From positions 1 to 44,682 of the forward strand of contig NZ_SSHJ01000030.1 of assembly GCF_005925345.1 (NCBI RefSeq): DNA of 44,682 nt, written 5' to 3'. Below the pieces are notes generated by a model. That model saw nothing but the letters and a program-made list of their open reading frames with translations, ran no database searches and was not told where the DNA came from. The DNA comes from Pedobacter ureilyticus. Its GTDB lineage: Bacteria > Bacteroidota > Bacteroidia > Sphingobacteriales > Sphingobacteriaceae. Made by a program: the position numbers and the translations under genes. Numbering within the stretch: position 1 is the stretch's first letter; every line of letters begins with the position of its first letter. Shown piece by piece: positions 15,709-23,700 of the stretch.

Positions 15709-17307
15709 ATGAAAAATTCAAATTCGGCTCAAATGGGAGGCGGAATAAGTAAATATTTGCAAAAAAAGAACTTAAAAGCCGATTTGCCAGCAAGTATTGT
15801 GGTGTTCTTAGTGGCATTGCCATTGTGTCTGGGTATTGCTTTGGCTTCTGGTGCCCCTTTATTTGCAGGTTTGCTTACAGGCATTATTGGTGGCATAGTA
15901 ACGGCTTCTATTAGTGGTTCTCAGTTAAGTGTTAGTGGTCCGGCGGCGGGTTTAACCACTATTGTTTTGGCCGCTATTACTAGTTTGGGCAGCTATCAGG
16001 TATTTTTGATGGCAGTAGTTCTGGCCGGGGTTTTCCAACTTATTTTAGGATTGATAAAGGCTGGAACAATTGGGAATTACTTTCCTTCTAGTGTAATTGA
16101 AGGGATGTTGGCTGGTATCGGTATTTTGCTAATTATGAAGCAATTACCTCATGCGTTAGGTGTAGATAGCGATTTCTTTGGCGACGAAAGTTTCTTCCAA
16201 AGTGATGGTGAAAATACATTTTCTGCGTTAGGCAACGCTTTGCAGCATTTTAGTGTTGCAGCTATTGCTATTAGTGTGGTCTCTATACTGGTGTTGGTGC
16301 TTTGGCCTAAGCTAAAGAAAATAAATGTAGTGCCAGCGCCTTTGGTGGTGGTTGCTATTGGTATCATTGGGGCAATTGTGTTCAATGGTTCGTCAAATGC
16401 ATTAAGAGAAAACCAAATGGTAACTATACCTGTAGTAAGTAGCGCTGCAGAGTTTTTTGGGTTGTTTACCATGCCAGATTTCTCAATGATTTTCGACTCG
16501 AAAGTTTTAGTAGTGGCAGTAACTATAGCGGTGGTTGCCAGTTTAGAGACCCTATTAAGCTTGGAAGCTGTAGATAAAATCGATCCTTTAAAAAGGGTAT
16601 CACCTACAAATAGAGAGTTAATTGCCCAAGGAGTGGGGAATATGGCTAGCGGTATGTTGGGTGGTTTGCCTATGACAGCGGTAATTGTACGAAGTTCGGC
16701 TAACGTAAATGCCGGTGGCCGTACCAAGGTTTCGGCTATTACACATGGCCTGCTTTTGCTGGTATCGTTGTTATTTATTCCTTCTATCATCAATATGATC
16801 CCGTTATCGTGTTTGGCAGCTATTTTATTAGTTACTGGATACAAACTAGCAAGGATAGGCTTGTTTAAGCACATGTACCACAAGGGTTGGGATCAGTTTA
16901 TCCCATTTGTAGTTACCATTATAGGTGTAGTGGGTATCGATTTATTAAAAGGCGTTGGTATTGGTATGGCAGTATCTATTTTCTACCTATTGAGAACCAA
17001 TATGCGCAATCCCTTCTTTTACCGAGTACAAGAAGAAGGAAACAAGAAGAACATCCGAATCAAGCTTGCCGAAGAAGTTTCGTTCTTAAACAAGGCATCT
17101 ATTCAAGTGTTGTTAATGGATATTCCTAAAGAAACAAATGTAATTATTGATGGCTCAAATTCGAGGTATATAGATCCAGATGTATTGGAGGCTATCCACA
17201 ATTATAAGCATAACGCTTATACCAAAGGGATTATCGTTACCTTAGAGCATATCAAAAAAAGCTACTCGGTACCAAAAGTTAATATAAAAATTGTAGAACA
17301 AAATTAA
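15709..17307 (+). CDS. SulP family inorganic anion transporter (bicarbonate or sulfate)
   Basis: This 532-residue inner-membrane permease has 10-12 helices. The Sulfate_transp core shows ASIVVFLVALPLCLGIALASG (about residues 26-46), GSQLSVSGPAAGLTTIV and the GGLPMTAVIVRSSANVNAGGRTK region. The C-terminal cytoplasmic part (about 445-532, with VLLMDIPKETNVIIDGSN and HIKKSYSVPKVNI) is STAS-like but short. The carbonic anhydrase gene starts ten bases after the stop, and a second anhydrase follows. SulP proteins linked or fused to carbonic anhydrase are known as bicarbonate transporters of the BicA kind, so bicarbonate is the favoured substrate; sulfate cannot be excluded from sequence alone. Confidence 0.9.
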   Translation: MKNSNSAQMGGGISKYLQKKNLKADLPASIVVFLVALPLCLGIALASGAPLFAGLLTGIIGGIVTASISGSQLSVSGPAAGLTTIVLAAITSLGSYQVFLMAVVLAGVFQLILGLIKAGTIGNYFPSSVIEGMLAGIGILLIMKQLPHALGVDSDFFGDESFFQSDGENTFSALGNALQHFSVAAIAISVVSILVLVLWPKLKKINVVPAPLVVVAIGIIGAIVFNGSSNALRENQMVTIPVVSSAAEFFGLFTMPDFSMIFDSKVLVVAVTIAVVASLETLLSLEAVDKIDPLKRVSPTNRELIAQGVGNMASGMLGGLPMTAVIVRSSANVNAGGRTKVSAITHGLLLLVSLLFIPSIINMIPLSCLAAILLVTGYKLARIGLFKHMYHKGWDQFIPFVVTIIGVVGIDLLKGVGIGMAVSIFYLLRTNMRNPFFYRVQEEGNKKNIRIKLAEEVSFLNKASIQVLLMDIPKETNVIIDGSNSRYIDPDVLEAIHNYKHNAYTKGIIVTLEHIKKSYSVPKVNIKIVEQN

Positions 17308-17317
17308 AACTGAAATA

Positions 17318-17953
17318 ATGAAAGCACATACACTCGAAACACAGACAACTATTACACCAGAAAAAGCACTTCAAATACTAAAAGAAGGTAATGATAGATT
17401 TGTGCAAAATTTGAAAGCAAATAGGGATTTGTTGGCGCAAGTAAATGATACTAGAGCGGGTCAATGGCCATTTGCCGTAATATTAAGCTGTATCGACAGT
17501 CGTACTTCTGCCGAATTGATTTTTGACCAAGGTTTGGGAGATATTTTTAGCGTAAGAATTGCTGGAAATTTTGCAAATCAAGATATTTTAGGTTCTATGG
17601 AATTTGGCTGTAATGTTGCAGGTTCTAAATTGGTTGTTGTTTTAGGACATTCTAAATGCGGTGCTTTAAAAGGCGGACTAGATGCTGCTGCAATTCGAGG
17701 CATGGGAATGGAAAACCTGACGCATTTAGTAGATCATTTTAACCCAATTATTGAGGAGATTATTAACGAGGGAGAAGAGCGATCATCTAAAAATGATGAT
17801 TTATTGGAAAGATTGAACGTGCAAAATGTGAAACAGACTATAGCAGACATCCGCAAGCAAAGCGCCACTTTAAACCAAATGGAAAAAGATGGAAAAATTA
17901 AGATAGTAGGCGCTAACTATAATGTAGAAACTGGTGTGGTAAGCTGGTTGTAG
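17318..17953 (+). CDS. Beta-class carbonic anhydrase (first of two)
   Basis: This 211-residue zinc enzyme interconverts CO2 and bicarbonate. The zinc ligands and catalytic pair are visible: Cys58, Asp60 and Arg62 in LSCIDSRTS, then His111 and Cys114 in LGHSKCGAL. This is the full beta-class set. There is no signal peptide, so it should be cytosolic. It starts ten bases after sulP and ends 14 bases before the second anhydrase gene; the three form one operon. It differs clearly from the second enzyme (GHSKCGALKGG against CGHYGCGGVN), so the pair is not a recent tandem duplication. The second copy may serve a different activity range, oligomer or partner. Confidence 0.95.
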   Translation: MKAHTLETQTTITPEKALQILKEGNDRFVQNLKANRDLLAQVNDTRAGQWPFAVILSCIDSRTSAELIFDQGLGDIFSVRIAGNFANQDILGSMEFGCNVAGSKLVVVLGHSKCGALKGGLDAAAIRGMGMENLTHLVDHFNPIIEEIINEGEERSSKNDDLLERLNVQNVKQTIADIRKQSATLNQMEKDGKIKIVGANYNVETGVVSWL

Positions 17954-17967
17954 CAATTTAAATAAAT

Positions 17968-18621
17968 ATGTCATCACATCAAGATAAAATCACTTACGAA
18001 AGTTTGCTGGAAGGAAATAGGACATGGGTTGCTGAAACATTGAAAGTAGACCCTGCTTTTTTCGACGAATTAGCAGCGGGACAAACTCCGCCAATTTTAT
18101 GGATTGGCTGCTCGGATAGCCGTGTGCCAGCTAACCAAATTACCAATACCATGCCTGGTGATATTTTTGTACACCGCAACATCGCAAACGTAGTAACGCA
18201 CAACGATATGAGTTTGTTAAGTGTGCTCGACTACTCGGTAAATGTTTTGAAAATTAAGCACATTATTGTTTGTGGCCACTATGGTTGCGGTGGTGTAAAT
18301 GCCGCTATGGGTAACAAGCAAGTTGGTTTAATTGATAATTGGCTGAGAAATATAAAGGATGTTTACCATGCCAATGAGCAAGAAGTAGCGGCGATCCAAG
18401 ATCCTCAGCAAAAATTTGATAGAATGGTAGAGTTGAACGCTATTCATGGTGCTAAGAACGTAATGAGCACCTCAATTGTACAAAATGCTTGGGCTAACGG
18501 ACAAGAACTAGCTGTACATGCTTGGGTTTACAGCTTAAAAACCGGATTAATCAAAGATTTAGAAACCAATGCATCAAGTGCGGCAGATGTTTCTCCTTTG
18601 TTTAAAATGGATATTATATAG
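17968..18621 (+). CDS. Beta-class carbonic anhydrase (second of two, Can-like)
   Basis: This 217-residue cytosolic carbonic anhydrase has Cys48, Asp50 and Arg52 in IGCSDSRVPA and His104/Cys107 in CGHYGCGGV. GDIFVHRNIANVV and the C-terminal VHAWVYSLKTGLIKDL are typical of the Can (YadF) group. It is the last gene of the sulP - anhydrase - anhydrase operon, closed by a strong terminator 28 bases after the stop. Together the operon could import bicarbonate and balance it with CO2, for carboxylases such as the acyl-CoA carboxylase encoded nearby or for growth in air. Confidence 0.95.
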   Translation: MSSHQDKITYESLLEGNRTWVAETLKVDPAFFDELAAGQTPPILWIGCSDSRVPANQITNTMPGDIFVHRNIANVVTHNDMSLLSVLDYSVNVLKIKHIIVCGHYGCGGVNAAMGNKQVGLIDNWLRNIKDVYHANEQEVAAIQDPQQKFDRMVELNAIHGAKNVMSTSIVQNAWANGQELAVHAWVYSLKTGLIKDLETNASSAADVSPLFKMDII

Positions 18622-18648
18622 TTGTTGGTTTAGTAGTATATAATGTTG

Positions 18649-18683
18649 AAGAGGGTGCCTGGCGTTTGGGCATCCTCTTTTTT
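18649..18683 (+). terminator. Terminator of the sulP / carbonic anhydrase operon
   Basis: AGAGGGTGCC (18650-18659) pairs with GGCATCCTCT (18669-18678), with one wobble, followed by a T run to 18683. Confidence 0.88.
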
Positions 18684-18692
18684 ATGGCAAAT

Positions 18693-18719
18693 AAAAAAAA
18701 GACGCCGTTACGGCGTCTT
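18693..18719 (-). terminator. Terminator of pruA (minus strand)
   Basis: A perfect hairpin, AAGACGCCG and CGGCGTCTT around TTA (18699-18719), is followed on the minus strand by eight T (18700-18693). It lies 20 bases after the pruA stop. Confidence 0.88.
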
Positions 18720-18739
18720 CCTTTATTTAAATTGTCCTA

Positions 18740-20374
18740 TTAGTCGTTTGCCAAAAACGGATAAGTGTAATCTTTTGGTGGGTCGAAAGTTTCTTTAATG
18801 GTACGCGGAGAAACCCAGCGTAGTAAGTTAATCATTGATCCAGCCTTGTCATTAGTACCGCTACCTCTGGCGCCGCCAAAAGGCTGTTGGCCAACCACAG
18901 CTCCAGTACATTTATCGTTAATGTAAAAATTACCAGCAGCATTGCGTAAACGGGTAGTCGCTTTATCTAATGCGTAACGGTCTTGAGCAATTACGGCTCC
19001 AGTTAAGGCATAAATAGAGGTGCTATCAATAATTTCCAAAGTCTCATCAAAATCTTTGTCATCATAAATGTACACCGTTAATACAGGGCCAAAAAGTTCT
19101 TCACTCATGGTGGTGTATTTCGGGTCATCAACTACTAAAACCGTCGGCTCAATAAAATAGCCTTTGCTCTTGTTGTAATTTCCTCCAGCAATAATTTCTA
19201 CGCCTTTATCTTTTTTAGCTTGATCAATGTATTTTGCCAATTTATCAAAAGATTTTTCGTCAATTACGGCATTGATAAAATTGCTAAAATCTTCGGTAGG
19301 GCCCATTTTTAACGTAGCCAGATCTCTTAAAAGCAGCTCTTTAGTTTCAGCCCATTTGCTTTTGGCGATATAAACCCTAGAGGCGGCCGAGCATTTTTGC
19401 CCTTGATATTCAAAAGCCCCTCTTAAAATTGCTGTGCTAGAAACTTGCGCATCTGCAGAGCCATGAACCAAGATGAAATCTTTACCGCCAGTTTCGCCCA
19501 CAATGCGGGGATAGGTTTTGTACTTGTGGATATTGTTTCCAATAGTTTTCCAGATATCTTGAAATACGCCTGTAGAGCCAGTAAAATGGATGCCAGCAAA
19601 ATCAGGATGTGCAAATATTACGTCTGCTGCATCTGGTCCAGAAACATAAATTAAGTTAATTACGCCGTCTGGCAGCCCAGCTTCGCGAAAAACTTCCATA
19701 ATCACGTTTGCTGCGTAAATCTGTGTGTTGGCAGGTTTCCAAACTACCACGTTGCCCATCATAGCCACACATGACGGTAGGTTGCCGGCAATGGCTGTAA
19801 AATTGAAAGGAGTTAGCGCAAATACAAAACCTTCTAGTGGTCGTTGTTCTACTCTATTCCAACTGCCTCTAGGCGATACTGGTGGTTGCTGCTTATAGAT
19901 TTCTGTCATGTAGCTGACATTGAAACGCAAGAAATCTATCAGTTCGCAGGCAGAGTCAATTTCTGCTTGATAAGCATTTTTACTTTGCCCAAGCATGGTT
20001 GCCGCATTTAGTTTATATCGGTAAGGGCCAGCAATGAGGTCTGCTGCTTTTAAGAAAATTGCAGCTCTTTGTTCCCAAGCTAAATTTTCCCAATTTGCTT
20101 TTGCAGCTAAAGCAGCGTCTATAGCTTGGCTTACATGGGCTTTGGTGCCCTTACTGTAGGTGGCCAATAAGTGCTGGTGGTCATGTGGTGGGGTAACTTT
20201 ACCTTTGTCTTCGGTAAAAACTTTCTCATTTCCAATATACATCGGGATGTCAATTACCTTAGATCTCCCTTCGGCTAAAGCCGCTTTTAGTAGTTCTCTT
20301 TCCTTGCTTCCAGGGGCATAACCATAAATGGGCTCATTAACTGGGGCGGGAACATTAAAAAATCCTTTAAGCAT
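18740..20374 (-). CDS. pruA: L-glutamate gamma-semialdehyde dehydrogenase (1-pyrroline-5-carboxylate dehydrogenase)
   Basis: This 544-residue NAD-dependent aldehyde dehydrogenase makes glutamate from glutamate semialdehyde, the second step of proline breakdown. The general base Glu294 is in RIVGETGGKDF and the catalytic Cys328 in FEYQGQKCSAASR. TPFNFTAIAGNLP (about residues 188-200) is the conserved cofactor-fold motif, and QQPFGGARGSGTNDKAG near the end is typical of the monofunctional PruA family, as is FFNVPAPVNEPIYGYAPGS at the start. No proline dehydrogenase gene is adjacent. The promoter is well defined (TTG, 22 bases, TATATTTG at 20425-20393). Confidence 0.95.
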   Translation of the reverse strand: MLKGFFNVPAPVNEPIYGYAPGSKERELLKAALAEGRSKVIDIPMYIGNEKVFTEDKGKVTPPHDHQHLLATYSKGTKAHVSQAIDAALAAKANWENLAWEQRAAIFLKAADLIAGPYRYKLNAATMLGQSKNAYQAEIDSACELIDFLRFNVSYMTEIYKQQPPVSPRGSWNRVEQRPLEGFVFALTPFNFTAIAGNLPSCVAMMGNVVVWKPANTQIYAANVIMEVFREAGLPDGVINLIYVSGPDAADVIFAHPDFAGIHFTGSTGVFQDIWKTIGNNIHKYKTYPRIVGETGGKDFILVHGSADAQVSSTAILRGAFEYQGQKCSAASRVYIAKSKWAETKELLLRDLATLKMGPTEDFSNFINAVIDEKSFDKLAKYIDQAKKDKGVEIIAGGNYNKSKGYFIEPTVLVVDDPKYTTMSEELFGPVLTVYIYDDKDFDETLEIIDSTSIYALTGAVIAQDRYALDKATTRLRNAAGNFYINDKCTGAVVGQQPFGGARGSGTNDKAGSMINLLRWVSPRTIKETFDPPKDYTYPFLAND

Positions 20375-20392
20375 AATAAGTAGTTAAGGATA

Positions 20393-20425
20393 CAAATATA
20401 GGTCTTTAATTTTATCGCTTAACAA
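20393..20425 (-). promoter_or_regulatory. Complete Bacteroidota promoter for pruA
   Basis: On the minus strand TTG (20425-20423) is followed after 22 bases by TATATTTG (20400-20393). Both elements fit the TTG / TAnnTTTG consensus with legal spacing. The start codon is 18 bases further on, so the leader is short. Confidence 0.75.
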
Positions 20426-20736
20426 AGCATTGGTTGTTAATTTAAAAACCTGTATTATAAAAATCTAAATACCAATATCTCGGTATATCAAAATAATTTT
20501 GAACAGTTACCTTGTGCTAGCTAAAAATCTTGTTTGCTAAACTCTTAAAAGTCTTGCGTATACTGTATCGCTATGTTTGTATACTGGGTTTATAATAGTG
20601 ATGTTTTTTATGGATATTGGCGAGCCTATCAGTTTGAAAAAGAGATAAAAACGTAATTATTGCTTTTTTATTATAAAAGTTTATATATTTATCTACTCCT
20701 TTTTGGAATGCAAGTTCTTTAAAACCAAATTCAATT
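20426..20736. other. Divergent intergenic region pruA / T9SS beta-helix gene
   Basis: AT-rich, with no gene or repeat seen. On the plus strand TATGTTTG (20572-20579) matches the -7 consensus, with a TTG 15 bases before it (a little too close). It would give a leader of about 150 bases for the large gene at 20737. Nothing else stands out. Confidence 0.4.
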
Positions 20737-23700
20737 ATGAAAAAAACTCTACACAAAGCACTACCTATGCTATTTGTTAGTCTGTTATTTGCAGTGCAAT
20801 CTGCGTTTACTAAACAAATGCGGCTAGTTTTGTTTGCTGCTTTGCTTTTGTGCTCATCGGCAAGTATGGCACAAATATTCGTGTCTCCATCGGGCAATGA
20901 TTCTAATACGGGTGCCTCGGGTGATCCTAAAAAAACCATACAAGCGGGAGTTGATGCAGCTAGTAGCGGGCAAACAGTTTTTATAGACCCCGGCACTTAC
21001 GCAGAAAACGTTACCATCAATAAAGATAATATTACTTTGCAGGGAGCTGGTTCTGGCGCAAATGGCAATATAGTTCCTGCTGTTCCTAATCCGGCATCTC
21101 ATACTGTTATTTCGGGTGGTGCAGGCTCAAGAGGTATTCAGCTAAGTGGAGTTCGCACCAATGTCGCAATTAAGAGTATCGCTATTGTTGGACATACTAT
21201 GGAGGGTTTTTTTGCTCCGGCAAACTCAAGTAATTTAATTCTTCAAGATTTACAGGTAAACGGAAACTGTACAGGTGCTAGTGGTAGAGGAGGTATATTT
21301 GTATCTGGAAATGTTACCAATGTTACCATAACAGGTTGTGCGGTACAGAATAATGGCCCTGGCGCATCTGCAAGAGGTATTGCCATTTGGGATAATTATA
21401 AAGCAGGTGTTACCATTACCAATAATTATGTAGTATTTACCGCTTGTTGCGGAATTGATTTGAATGACGGTACCTCCTCTGGTGTTAATATTTCTAACAA
21501 CACCTTGATTGCTGGAACAGGTGGCGATAGTGCTATCGGTGTTTTGGGTATGAAAGGTGGCGCAGGTCCAAATATCATTGCCAACAACGACATTACCATA
21601 GCAAAAAGATATGGGATCGAAATCAAAAACCCGGCAGGTAGTGGTATAGATGATGAAGCTGCTGACGGGAGTATTATTGTAAAAGACAATACAATTACTA
21701 GAACTGGCGATATTACAATCGGTCCGCTTTTAGAGCGTAGAGATTTAGCCGGTATCGCAATCTTTAGAAGATCTTTCACTGCTGGAAACCCTGCAGGATA
21801 TATTGACGTGCCTTCTGGCGTGGTGGTAAAGGGGAATACGATTTCAGGTTTTCAGCAACCAGATGCCATTGGTGAGGGTTATGGGGTGGTTGCCGAAGGA
21901 GTAAGGATGACGATTAAAAATAATACCATCAATAATTGTGACGTAGGTGTCCAAAGGCAGTCGGGTAACTCTTCAAACTATGTAAAGAATAACAATGGAG
22001 ACGCTGACCAGGCAGCAGCTGGCAGTAATTATTTCAACAGGGGTAATTCGCCCTTTTCTAGTGCTATAATCGTTGAGAACAATACATTTTCTGCAAATAC
22101 GGTAGATGCTAGAGATGAATTTGCTGCGAACACCTACTTTAATGATGCGCAATTTGTTTTCAATAGCACTAGCAATACAAATTATGCCACGCTTAATTTG
22201 GCTGTAGAATATGCAAGTGCTGGAAATACGCTTCAGCCATCGGCGCATACTTTTGATGAATTGGTGGTTGTAGACAAGTCATTAACTATTGACGGTGTAG
22301 ATAAAGCAACTAGGATAATCAAGTATACTGGTGCGGCTATTTCATCTGGTTCGGTTACACCGGCGCTCTTTAAAATAGCAGCACAAAATGTTACCATTAC
22401 CAACTTAACCATGGATGTTGATCTTACTAAAATTTGGTCGGCAATTATTAGTCATGGAGATGTAGCGGGCTTGTCTATTATAGGTAATAATATTTTAGCA
22501 ACTAGATCTACGGTTAGCAGCGCAGCTGGGTATACCGATCGTAATGCAGTGGGCATTAATATTTCTGGACGTTCTATTCCAGGGGTTACCAATGCGTCTA
22601 ATCCATCGGGTTTAATTACCTTTCAAGGTAATACGGTTTCTTACACACCAGACCCAACGCCAGCAAACGTAGCGGCTTTTAGGGCTGCGTTAGCCGTAGA
22701 TAATTACAATGTTTTGGTAGAAAACAACACCACCGTCGCCATTAATCACGATGTAACCAATCGCTTTCAAACTACGGTAGGTCAGAGTATTCTTAGAAAT
22801 AACACTTTTAATGGAGGTGGTATAGAGTTTTCTGAGCCAAATGCTCCATTTGCGGGTGCTTTGATAGAGGATAACAATTTTAATTATCTGCTAGGTGGCT
22901 TTCCAACTTTTGCATTGGTAAGATTTAAAAACAATAATGCCAATAAACCTTTTGTTTTCAAAAACAACCAGGTTCAAAATCATTATTGGTTAATGAGTTT
23001 AGAAAATTTTCAAAATATTGATGTAGAAGGAAATACTTTTACACCGGTAAAAAATGCCAGCGATTATTTCCAAATCCTATCTATCAATACCAAAACCATC
23101 GCATCATCAAATAATACAAAATTGCCCAACTCGGCCAATATTGTAGGGAACACTTTTAATGGAGTTGCTGGTTCGGTAAATGCGAAAGGTATTGCGTTTT
23201 ATAATCACGATAATGCGTCTCCGCAGTTTGGTGCTTTTACCATTGGTGCGGTTGCTAAGCCTAATTTATTTAACAACAATATCAATCAATACCTTTACGT
23301 AGATAATAATAATGGTAACCTCACAAAAGATGGTGGCAACGTTGCTTTGGCAGGTTATCCAGAGTATGGCTCAAATATCAGCGCTACTACCACAGGTTAT
23401 TGGACAACTGACATTCGTGCAGATCAGAATAGTTTCTACATCGATGGGCAATTGAGAACTGTGGCTTCGTTGGACCAAGCGCAGAGGACATTGCTTGACG
23501 CACAAATTTTTGATCAACTTGATGACGTGAATATTGGAAAAATCAATTATTATTTTCCAATTAAAAACTTAACAAGTGGCGAAGGTTTTGCAACTATCCA
23601 AGCCGCTATAGATGATGCCGATACCCAAAACGGGGATGTGATTAATGTAGACGAAGGCACTTACACATTAACGGATGCCGTAAAAATTACCAAAGGGATT

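Noticed and set aside
16149..16883. 244-residue open frame antisense to sulP
   Set aside because: It is a long shadow of a strongly hydrophobic, codon-biased gene; no start signal and no homologous pattern was recognised.
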